Assembly: GCA_920105625.2 (NCBI GenBank)
Contig: OV050032.1
Span: 200,604,258 to 200,668,257 of the forward strand
Source: Clusia tigrina
Taxonomy: Eukaryota > Arthropoda > Insecta > Diptera > Clusiidae
Direction of reading: 5' to 3'
DNA length: 64,000 nucleotides
Shown here piece after piece: positions 55,355 to 64,000 of this stretch. The notes beneath the pieces are model-generated. The model ran no database searches. It was not told the origin of the DNA and worked only from the letters and a program-made list of their open reading frames with translations. A program made the translations under genes and the position numbers. Every line of letters begins with the position of its first letter. Within the stretch, counting starts at the first letter, position 1.

Positions 55355-56311
55355 TGTTACGAAATTGCCCACTTGACAATTTATTCTGTTACGAGATTGC
55401 CCTCTTGACAATTTACTCTAACTCTCTGTACTCGGACTCGTACCACTGGATTGTGTAGTAATCAAACAATCGCTGGTTAAATTAAAATAACTAACATTAT
55501 TCAATTATTGCTATTTACACATTTAACATTAGGCTTAAAGTTTATTTCTTTACAATTTGTACTTTATTTCACAATTCAATTGATCACTTTATTTCATAAT
55601 GAATTTCATCACTTTGCAAAATAACAATTACAGATACTGCTGCTTCGATTATAATGCTCGATGTACACACTGTTACGATCTCTGTTCGAATGTCTCGACT
55701 TTGCACAGTCTTGTGCTTTTTATAGTTTCGAATGGTTGAGGTGGAAACTTCTACAATACAGTAGAAATTTCTCGATCTTTCTAGAACTTGATATACACCT
55801 CAAAGGAAGCTTTCATTATTTTACACCACCGACAGGGTGTTCTTAAGTAAACTTTTATTCGAATAGTTCGCATCTTGACTCACAGGGGGCACTCATTCTC
55901 CAGATGGGATCCTAAAAGTATGCAATCCCTTTTCACTGAGCTATCACGTTTCATGAATTTCATCACTTTGCAAAATAACAATTACAGATACTGCTGCTTC
56001 GATTATAATGCTCGATGTACACACTGTTACGATCTCTGTTCGAATGTCTCGACTTTGCACAGGCTTGTGCTTTTTATAGTTTCGAATGGTTGAGGTGGAA
56101 ACTTCTACAATACAGTAGAAATTTCTCGATCTTTCTAGAACTTGATATACACCTCAATGGAAGCTTTAATTATTTTACACCACCGACAGGGTGTTCTTAA
56201 GTAACCTTTTATTCGAATAGTTCGCATCTTAACTCACAGGGGGCACTCATTCTCCAGATGGGATCCTAAAAGTATGCAATCCCTTTTCACTGAGCTATCA
56301 CGTTTCAATAT
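55351..56311 (-). mobile_element. Solo LTR, minus orientation, with a 354-bp internal duplication
   Basis: Same family as the LTR at 52442-53069, but inverted. It runs from 55355 (tgttacgaaattgcc) to 56307 (cacgtttca) and is flanked by atat on both sides. The part containing U3, the TATA box and the start region occurs twice in tandem (55599-55952 and 55953-56306, exact 354-bp period, few differences). No internal coding region is present. Confidence 0.9.
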
Positions 56312-56539
56312 TTTTGATTGAATTTGCTCATATTTCAATTCTGCAAAAAGGAAGAAAAATTGAATAAATTCAGCCGCCAATGGATTGTTTAAAAAAGGAC
56401 TAACAGTTTAAGGACATTTTTAGTATTTTGTGTAGTCCTTTCCCTAATACTGCAAACGTACACAACTGAATATCCCAATTCCTCAATTGTTCCTCATATG
56501 ACTTCCATTGGCGATGAGCAGTGCTACCCCTGGTACAAC
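56312..56539. other. Flank, nothing certain
   Basis: Probably a continuation of the gag remnant described next, but no motif is visible. Confidence 0.4.
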
Positions 56540-56830
56540 ATTCAAACAACTGAAGCAGTCAATTCAATGGAAATGTATGGAATTCTGTGTTCTTCTCGGC
56601 TACAGCCTTGGCAATGACTGAGTATTTCTCAGCGGTCTTTGGCTGTATTTTAACACCGTCTCCGTTTACGCGAACATAGCCCTGGATTCATTTAGAGCAA
56701 TTTTTTGAAACAATTCTTTTATTGGAAGAATATTTCTCACGCCCGAAACAAAAATGGGCGGTGGTTTGGGTTCTCTTCGGACTTCGGTTGTTACATCTTG
56801 GTGCAGCTCTTCTAACTCTAGAGAAGCGAA
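56540..56830 (-). mobile_element. Jockey-type ORF1 (gag) remnant
   Basis: On minus, one frame reads P-P-P-I-F-V-S-G-V-R-N-I and, after a frameshift, another reads V-N-G-D-G-V-K-I-Q-P-K-T-A-E-K-Y, then E-K-N-T-E-F-H-T-F. This matches the region before the zinc knuckles of Jockey-group gag-like proteins. It is a pseudogene, and sequence up to about 57100 may belong to it. It is the only ORF1 fragment in the window; all other non-LTR pieces are ORF2 ends. Confidence 0.7.
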
Positions 56831-57100
56831 TCTGTTGGAGCTGTTTATAGAAGGCGCTGCGAGTCAGTAGTAATCAAGTTTGGATTGCTTTGGAGTGGGT
56901 ACGCGATGCTGCGCCTGGGCTAGATATGTTCCCCTTTGAGCTAGATGCTCTTTCACATGGTTCGGAGGACTCCGTGTCGGATCTTGCAACCTTAAGGTCT
57001 GTTGAGGTCACCCCACTAGTGATATTTTCAACTCGATTTATCTCGCTTTTGTTGTTTGCTGGTCCCGGCGTAGTGCGCTGATCACAACCAGAATTTGTGA

Positions 57101-57720
57101 CGCTTCACCATATTTGGGCTACCTTGGCGGAGCGGATAACACACATCCCACTAAGTGTAGAGGAGTCTTAAGCATTAACAACCTTAGTACAGACACAAAC
57201 CACCTACAGTTAGTCTTTGAGATGACAAAGTAACAGGGTACAGAAATGGCAGTGAGGCTGCTGCACTAAAGCAGATGATGTCGTTCACTCATACGGTATA
57301 TTCGGTTGCAAATCCGACTATTTAATAGAAAATATCAATATTCTGAAAATGAAATTAATGCACTTATTTCAGTTAAAAAATGTAGACCCAATTGCCTAGC
57401 ACCGTTCCACTTTTATGGGATGAATTTTCTATGACAGAAAGTTAATAAACAACAAAGCTCTTGACTTTTGAATACAAATATCCTCATTCGCAATAGAAAT
57501 TCTGCTTCCTCTGTTAATCAAGAGCCAATCTTTATAATATATGTTTCTGCTTGAACTGAACGTGCATGCACCGTGAACGTTTTGAGCTACAAGCGAGAGA
57601 TCCTGGGCTCGAAATATCCCATTCGACTTCGAACACTTTGTAGTGTGGGAACCTTATTTACTATGTATATACACACAAAAAGGCGAGTTCTTATAAGATT
57701 TGATATTTAAAAGAAAGCTT
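57101..57720. other. Intergenic, nothing recognised
   Basis: No supported gene. Confidence 0.5.
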
Positions 57721-57725
57721 TTGCC

Positions 57726-57732
57726 TATAAAA
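57726..57732 (+). promoter_or_regulatory. TATA-box candidate
   Basis: TATAAAA stands about 198 bp before the start codon of the intronless gene at 57924. A TCAGT initiator-like string follows at 57743, closer than the normal TATA-to-start spacing, so the pair is uncertain. Confidence 0.4.
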
Positions 57733-57923
57733 TAGTCATATGTCAGTCACTGCAAGTTTTTCGTGCGTTTTCGCTTCAGAGCAAATTCAGTTTCCAAATT
57801 TTAGTTCCCCAGTTTAACTGCACTTCCAACAGTTTTCCGCCACGTGATTTCACGGTCCAAGGCTCGCTCAAAACTAAACAGATTATATTTCTATCGACAT
57901 TGTATCTTTTTCGTCTTGCAACC

Positions 57924-58622
57924 ATGTCAACTAATCCTCCGCAGCTACAGCCAGAGACAGCGGCCGAGGATGAGGCTGCTAAAATGCGATATGTGTATTG
58001 CCTGTTTATAGAGGCTGAGGAGCTAATTGCGGTGGGTTTTACCGCGATGATTGCCCAGCTGAATGATCTACTCAGATCACCGATGTTCAATCAGAAAATT
58101 TTCGACGCTGTTCACAAGGACATGAATATGCTGATAAAAGGCAATCACGTGCCAGACGTGTTGCCCCCCCACGATTGGATGTACAAGATGATCGCAGTGG
58201 TGAGGCCGATGGCTCTCAAAATGGCCGAGGACACTCTTCTGCTGAAGGCATGGCTTTTCGTGTTGACACAGAATACGAGTTTGGAGGACACGGCCAGCGT
58301 GGAATTGCAATACGACATACGCAAACTCGTCTGCTGGGCAGCAGCATTGGCAGAATTCCAATTAGATAAGCTGGACGAATATATCTCTGAGCGCTCGGAG
58401 ATCCTTCAAGACAATATGAAAAATTCGCGCAAGCCTCGCCTCTGTCGGTGCGTGAGGGATTTCGATATCAGGGTGTATCATGCCCTGACCGAGATGGTGG
58501 GCGAGATGCAGGATAACTACAATATTTTGAATGATTTCATCCGCAAAAATATGCAGCATCTCCAGAACCCATCCTCCAGCGCCAGGCTGTCGACCTATTC
58601 CCCTCCCCTCCCACAAACCTGA
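57924..58622 (+). CDS. Unrecognised intronless gene, 232 residues
   Basis: I do not recognise this protein. The ATG at 57924 has a good context (gcaaccATGtc); the in-frame TTG at 57900 is not a credible start. The frame is open for 232 codons with balanced amino-acid use. It has an acidic, Pro/Glu-rich N-terminus, then mostly helical amphipathic sequence (Y-C-L-F-I-E-A-E-E-L-I, D-M-N-M-L-I-K, K-L-V-C-W-A-A-A-L), a basic C-R-C patch near residue 180, and a Pro/Ser-rich end. There is no signal peptide, membrane segment or known motif. AATAAA-type signals follow the stop at about 58661. Being intronless and close to mobile-element debris, it could be a retrocopy or a rapidly evolving lineage gene, perhaps germline-expressed; that is inference. 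Confidence 0.78.
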   Translation: MSTNPPQLQPETAAEDEAAKMRYVYCLFIEAEELIAVGFTAMIAQLNDLLRSPMFNQKIFDAVHKDMNMLIKGNHVPDVLPPHDWMYKMIAVVRPMALKMAEDTLLLKAWLFVLTQNTSLEDTASVELQYDIRKLVCWAAALAEFQLDKLDEYISERSEILQDNMKNSRKPRLCRCVRDFDIRVYHALTEMVGEMQDNYNILNDFIRKNMQHLQNPSSSARLSTYSPPLPQT

Positions 58623-58965
58623 ATGTTCTGTAACTATTTCTCAATCAAACTAAATTGTAAAATAAAAAATGTGTCATTTTCATTCTCGTGTTTTCTTACG
58701 CCGAAGCGGGCTTCCCTCTCGGAAGCGCCAACTTTTTTTAGACACCGACAGAGGTCGCTTTCGAGTAGTTCCCAGGGTAATGCGCTAGCATCTAGTGTGT
58801 GGTGGCCCTGGAGCCGTGTAACCACAAAACCCGCCAATTCAGACAAAGCGTTTCTATGCGAACGTTTATTTACACCGATTACACTTGATTCTAGGATATC
58901 CTCGCAAATCTTATTAACTAAATACTCTTGAAAGAAAAAGACTCCTTAGTAGCGACTGCGGCTCA

Positions 58966-61900
58966 TTAGGCGCGAAAAGCTTCTAGGTTGACGACGGGAA
59001 TTTGGGGACTGTCGCAGCGCACGGCTTGGTTGCTGTGGAGAGAAAAACAAAAATGAATGAGAAAAACACAAGAAAATCGCCTCCACTCCGTCACCCACTC
59101 CGTCGGCCCGGCATTCGGAACAAAAACTTTCGCACCAACTTGCTCCATACAAAAGTAGAGGAGGAAAGAGGAAAAAATTACCGGAAGCTTTCATTCAGGA
59201 TCCGGCCATCTACTCAATTTTCTAACCCACCCACTCTGGTTCTGTTAATGTCTCTTACCCGGGAAAATCTTCTCGCACAAACGCCGCGGGCGGCACCTCC
59301 ATCAGCGTTAAATGGTCCGCATTGTCGCAGATGAGTCGCGCCATGGTTGCCTTGCGTATCTCGTGCAGCTGGTCGAGGGTGAATGCACCCGGGTTGATGG
59401 CGCTGTTGTATTCATAGAAGTAGCGATCGCCGAGCTTGAAGCGTGTGAACTGGTCCGCAATGATTTCGGCGAAGGTTATGCCCACAATGCCATCGTCAAC
59501 GGACTTCTCCAGCAAGCCACCCACCCACAAATCGATGTCATCGGGACTGCGGTACACTTCCGAGAGCTTGTGGCCGATCTGCAAAGACAGCAAATTTTCA
59601 CATTCACTTTAGACACTCAGCGAGAAGTGATGGTGACCAAGTTTCCCGTTTTCCGATCAAGTCTTACCTCGTTTGGCAGCTGACTGAAACTGAGTAGCTT
59701 CCTGTGACCCATCAGCTCCAAGTAGTCGTTGTAGCCGCGCAGTCCTTGATCCCTGCCTCGCTGTATGTTCACTGCTGCCAAGTCCAAGCCGAACGGGTTG
59801 TGGCCCCGGAACAAGAAACGACTCAACTATTCCAAACAACACAAAATTCGGTACTACAAAATTCAACAGCGCAACAACAAAACACCATCAAAAACACTTA
59901 CGCCGTGTGTTATGGAACTGTCCACCTTCTGCATTGGCTGCGTGACCATGGTTTGCAACATGTCGTCGTAGAACGTGCGCTGCCGCATGAGAGACGGATT
60001 GAACATCACGTCTGGTATGCTAATCACCTCCCCCCCAGCATTACTAGCGCCCCGATGGATGTGGTACTGGCCGTAAACACTCGAATGGCCCATGCGAAAA
60101 GCGGCGCCGGAGAACTCATTCGTAAGGGCCGGATTCACTTCTTTGTTGTACTCACTGGAATGGCCGTGGTGTTGCGGCACGAGACGGAAACGCTTCATCT
60201 GGGTAGGACCCACGACCTCTGGTAGGTACTCGTTGTAGACGATGTGCTGTATTTCGGCAATCACGATGCGACGCGCCTCCTGGAAGAGCATTTCGTCCGA
60301 GTGGTTGGGGTTGAGGTGTGCCAGAGTCTCCGCGATGCGGTTGTGTTCGCGAGCGAAAATAATGTGCACGACAATGAGGGAGATGATCTGGTTGGTGCGA
60401 CCGTCCCCTGTGAGGATTTACGGGATATGCGTGGTAGGAGAGAACAGTACTGGAACCGTAAAATTTCCACTCACCTGACTGAAAGCAAGACTTGCCCGGC
60501 TCATCGCTCTCGCATGCCTTCTGGTCGGTCGTCAGTGGCAACAGGTCGCGTCCAAAGTCTTTGAACATGCGCAGCTTTCCACCGCGGAAAGTGCGCAGAC
60601 CGCGCATCGTGTCCACATTCGAGCCGTACACAGGCGACGCGTCCAGAAAGTGGGTTACCTTGCTGCGCTGCTTACCGTACCCCACTTTGCAGTCGCTGTT
60701 CGGGGCCAAGGACAGCCGCACGAAGTTCATGCATCGGACACTGAACGTGCCGTAGAAATCGTCGCTAGGGTCCACATCTATGGGCATGCAAGCGAAATGA
60801 CGATTCTCTATCGGCAGCGGAGCCCCTCCGTCAGGGGTGCAGCACTGAACCAGTTCTCCGCTCTCTGCGGTAAACAAACAAATTTACTTTATTAGTTGGT
60901 CTGTAGACTCCACCTGCCACTTCAGTGCTCATACCCAGTCGCACCGATGCCGTTTGCGAGACATCGTGCGCAACAAACTGGCCGAACTGCATCAACAGCA
61001 GATTATTCTTGGGATGAGGCCTGTTCACGTCCAGCAGCAGTCTACGCGAGACCTCGCGGGCACTCATTAACGGCTCACCATTTGCCGAGTGTATGCGCGC
61101 CGTCCAAACACCGTCCTCGTATGCGGGAGGCAACAAGCGCTCCATCGGCTGACCAGCAGCCCCCCAGTGCGAGCGGTGAGGTAGTGGATTGTTACAGGAA
61201 CCATCGGAGGAGCGAAAGCGCGCTCTGGGATTGCGACAGGGGTGCGGTTGGGAGCAGTGGTGAGCCAAGGGCGTCTCCGTGAAGTCTCCTTGTATGTTGT
61301 TGGTGATAATGTCGTCCAGGGGGATCTGCTGTCTGTAAGAAAGACACAATTATGGTAAATGAAATGCGGATGACATCGAGTAGGCCAGTTAGAGTGGGTG
61401 AGTGAGGTTTCTAAGGCCTTCCAACGCCACATCTGGAGCAGATATCAACACATAAATTGCTGCGGCTTATTCCACTCCGTTCCCTAACATGGTGTTGAGT
61501 TCAATATTCAATGCAAAGCAACCACTATAAACATCTGAGAACATGGCAATCCACTATGATGACTAAAGAAAATAAGCAGTTGATTGTCAAACGTATCCAC
61601 TCATTCACAGCTCACCCAATTGACTAAGAATAACAATTTAATTTATTACAATTCTCTGACTCACTTCTTGGTGAACATTTGCGTTGTGATAACCTGCTCC
61701 ATGGCTGAATTCGAGATCTGGAAATTTTGAATGTCCTCCAGCGGCGACGAGTGGAATACCATGCCGTGCATGAAGTCGGGGTGTCCACGTTGCACTGGCA
61801 TCATGGCAATTTCGTGCATCAGGTGCTCGAATTTCCTGCGAGCCGCCTCGATTATACTCATAGGCAGGAATGTGGCCCCTGCCATGCGTTCCTTGTTCTT

Positions 61901-62502
61901 ACGCAAAGCTAAAAATAAAATGAAAAGGGTAAAACTTTAAGTCGCCTTGGCATGAGCTTGTCTACTTACCAGTGTGATTCTGTCCCGTGACACAGCAGAA
62001 GCCGAACTTACCTCCTGGCAAGTCACATACCTGCGGCTTGTCGTGGTCCTTCATGCGCACGTGCGCCGGACACTGAATCTGAGGCACACAGCGAATATTG
62101 CTGGGACAGGGATCGCATTTATGCAGTAAACCGGAAGTGGGCTGTTTCACATTATCTGCAAAGGAACGATGCAATGGGTCAGTTATAAATACTTCTTCAC
62201 ACCTTCAGGTCATTTAGTCTGCACTACAGAATAGAAGAGCCATCAACCTCTAAGTAATTAACACGACTTTACTCACCGTTGTCGTCCTCTTCTTCGAGCG
62301 GCTCCTCTAAGGTGGGCGTCGGCTGCGTCTGCTCTATTTGATTCGGCGCTGCTGTTGTCTCCTCCTTGACTGGCTGCGTCTGCGGCGGCTTCTTCTTCAC
62401 TGTAAATCCGTCCACCCCGCCGCATACCAAATGCAAGAACAGGCACACTATCAGGACGACTTTTCCGACTCGTAGCGATTTCCTCCTCGCTTCACTCGTC
62501 AT
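58966..62502 (-). CDS. Secreted animal haem peroxidase (chorion peroxidase / peroxinectin-like)
   Basis: Haem peroxidase of the myeloperoxidase superfamily, presumably secreted. Nine minus exons: 62502-62277, 62155-61970, 61908-61665, 61332-60935, 60864-60475, 60407-59902, 59826-59668, 59578-59259 and 59032-58966, joined in frame to 831 residues. A signal peptide (hydrophobic core [12 protein letters not shown]) is followed by a Pro/Glu/Thr linker. A seven-Cys, clip-like module lies at about 76-137. The catalytic domain has distal G-Q-F-V-A-H-D (Gln337, His341, Asp342), [17 protein letters not shown], and proximal His589 in F-R-M-G-H. It ends V-R-C-D-S-P-Q-I-P, as the family does. The residue before the distal His is Ala340, where myeloperoxidase has the haem-esterified Asp. 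The start at 62502 has a better context than the ATG at 62523. The last exon frame was chosen because it gives the conserved C-terminus. Confidence 0.95.
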
Positions 62503-62523
62503 TTTCCCAGTTGGGTGCGTCAT

Positions 62524-63600
62524 CAAAGCCAAAAATTTAAACTCAACACAGAATTACAAAGGGATTACTTAAACATAAAAATCAAATATCCACTTAAGCA
62601 AAAAATACAGTTCCAATTGGAAGCGACAAATCGGCTTCAATTAAACGGAAAAACTCAAAACGCAAGCAACTCTGAAAGCAACGCTAAAATATTCGTTTTG
62701 CCCTCAGCAGTGAACCAAAAAATTAAAAGGCAACGGAATTACGTTCACACATACACAAACACACACGCATGCGGTCACTGAGCAGTCATACTTAACGGGA
62801 CTTTGCAGCAATTCGAACGAAATCACGCAGTGTTGCATTTTCCAAAGACAAAATGAGCCCATTTTTTGCCCTTTTAGTCTATTGAGAAAATGCATGAACA
62901 AAAATTAACTTTTGATCGAATTGTTGAATGAAAATTGAAATAAAGGAAACTTAACTTAAAAATAAACTCAGAAAAATACCCAATATTATAAAGAGTTATA
63001 ATAAGTAAATTATCAATTATAACCCAATTTTTTACTAAGATATTTATTTTGTAATTAATCAAATTTCATTTATTAAATTAGGTCCTAATTGAAATAAAAA
63101 GAACTTTACTTATAAATAAATTTATAATAAAATACCTAATATTAAGGAGAGATAAATATAATAAGTAAAGCTAGTTTTCCACTGTTAATACAAATTTTTA
63201 AGTAAATATATAAAAATAAAATAACTAAGTAAAGAATCATTGTAAACCAAACTTTTTACATGAATGCTTAAATTGTAATTAATCAAATTTGATTTTTTAA
63301 ATTGTGTCCTAATTTTAATGGAACAACAATTTAAAACTTAAATTTGGGTAACTAACAAGTCAACGTGAATAATGACATTTTTGTAGAGCAATCAATCCAC
63401 TTCTGATTTAAAATTTTGTTTAAAACACAAAATTTGCTACAAATCGTACGCTAAAGAGATACCCTTATAACGGAGCAACGAAATTGCATCGGTAACTAAT
63501 TTCTCCATCATCGATAAATTGTTGTATTTAAATAATTTTTTTGGGTGCAGTAATCATCAGGTAGAAACCCATCACAGCACTGCTCAAATGTAGAACCATG
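62524..63600. other. AT-rich intergenic, nothing recognised
   Basis: Probable peroxidase promoter and 5' UTR at the left. From 62900 to 63330 there are two diverged copies of a region containing aattaatcaaattt and aaaataccyaatatta-type strings (62975 with 63130; 63053 with 63280). No gene. Confidence 0.5.
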
Positions 63601-63602
63601 TT

Positions 63603-63875
63603 AAAGCACTAAACACTCATGACTTTTAACTTAAAGTTTGCGTAAGTAAAACTTTTGTTTTCATTCAACGAGTACTCATGTCTTTGATTTCTTGAACATA
63701 TTAATCAGCTGTTTTTCAACTTTCGTTGACTTTTCGTAGCGTATCTAATTTCAATAGGTTGGCAAGTCACGAAAGTTTTTGTACAACCATGCAGCGCTGC
63801 GCCTCATATGTTTGGTCGCAACAGCCGATTGAAGGGAGTCAAATTTTAAGTTAAAAGTCATGAGTGTTTAAGGCC
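63603..63875. mobile_element. Small TIR element (about 270 bp)
   Basis: The left arm taaacactcatgacttttaa (from about 63612) and the right arm ttaaaagtcatgagtgttta (to about 63870) are inverted repeats of about 30 bp. The outer flanks read CTAA and TTAA, suggesting a TTAA target with one mutation. It is non-coding. A solo copy of its end lies at 38226-38264. Confidence 0.78.
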
Positions 63876-64000
63876 TAAAAGCTGTTTGATGAATGCCAAA
63901 GGTTAAGTTCAAATGTCATGAGCTTAACAGCTGATTGATGAAGTTCAAGTTTAAGTTCAAATGTCGTAATTCAAAGATATTAAGAAACTTTTGTTAAATG
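63876..64000. repeat. Diverged direct repeat at the window edge
   Basis: aagttcaaatgtcatgagct and aagttcaaatgtcgtaattc recur about 55 bp apart and resemble the MITE arm in degenerate form. The feature is cut by the window end. Confidence 0.6.

Noticed and set aside
59704..60225. 173-codon plus frame
   Set aside because: Antisense shadow of peroxidase exons.

Overview
The window looks like nuclear DNA of a higher fly (Diptera, Brachycera), most likely an acalyptrate such as a tephritid fruit fly. The reasons are compact GT-AG introns, AT-rich intergenic DNA, proteins close to Drosophila orthologues (dihydrolipoamide dehydrogenase has 504 residues and a fly-like sequence), and a dense load of degenerate Jockey/I-type retroelement ends. 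The species call is inference. No bacterial-style operons, CRISPR arrays or phage genes are visible.

Layout. Positions 1-21.9 kb are gene-poor: an A-rich 12-bp-period repeat desert, several minisatellites (19, 16 and 13 bp units, and an 0.9 kb CCAT/CCGT tetranucleotide block), 3' ends of several non-LTR retrotransposons, two TIR elements next to each other and one tRNA-derived SINE. Positions 21.9-33.6 kb hold three conserved genes: mitochondrial tryptophanyl-tRNA synthetase (minus, 4 exons, with a long unusual C-terminal tail), dihydrolipoamide dehydrogenase (minus, 6 exons, including a 14-codon first exon 2 kb upstream) and Mediator subunit MED19 (plus, 5 exons). The last two are divergent across about 0.77 kb. 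Positions 34-40 kb hold MITEs and a retroelement 3' end. Positions 40.5-50.4 kb hold two tandem HAD-family phosphatase paralogues with identical intron positions; repeats, a SINE and a hAT MITE lie between them, and a second SINE lies in the downstream gene's first intron. Positions 50.9-57 kb hold retroelement remnants and two solo LTRs of one family in opposite orientation, which bracket an intron-bearing, non-canonical histone H2B gene. Positions 57.9-62.5 kb hold an unrecognised intronless 232-residue gene and a 9-exon secreted animal haem peroxidase (831 residues). The rest is AT-rich DNA with a small MITE.

The genes do not form one pathway. WARS2 (mitochondrial translation) and Dld (E3 of the 2-oxoacid dehydrogenase complexes) are both mitochondrial. 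MED19 and H2B are nuclear. The phosphatases are probably cytosolic, and the peroxidase is probably secreted. All exon models were built by hand from splice signals and reading phase; every multi-exon model closes in frame. The most interesting points are the WARS2 tail, the isolated H2B variant between inverted LTRs, the diverged motif IV of the second phosphatase, the orphan intronless gene, an LTR with a duplicated U3, and a SINE carrying its own internal minisatellite.
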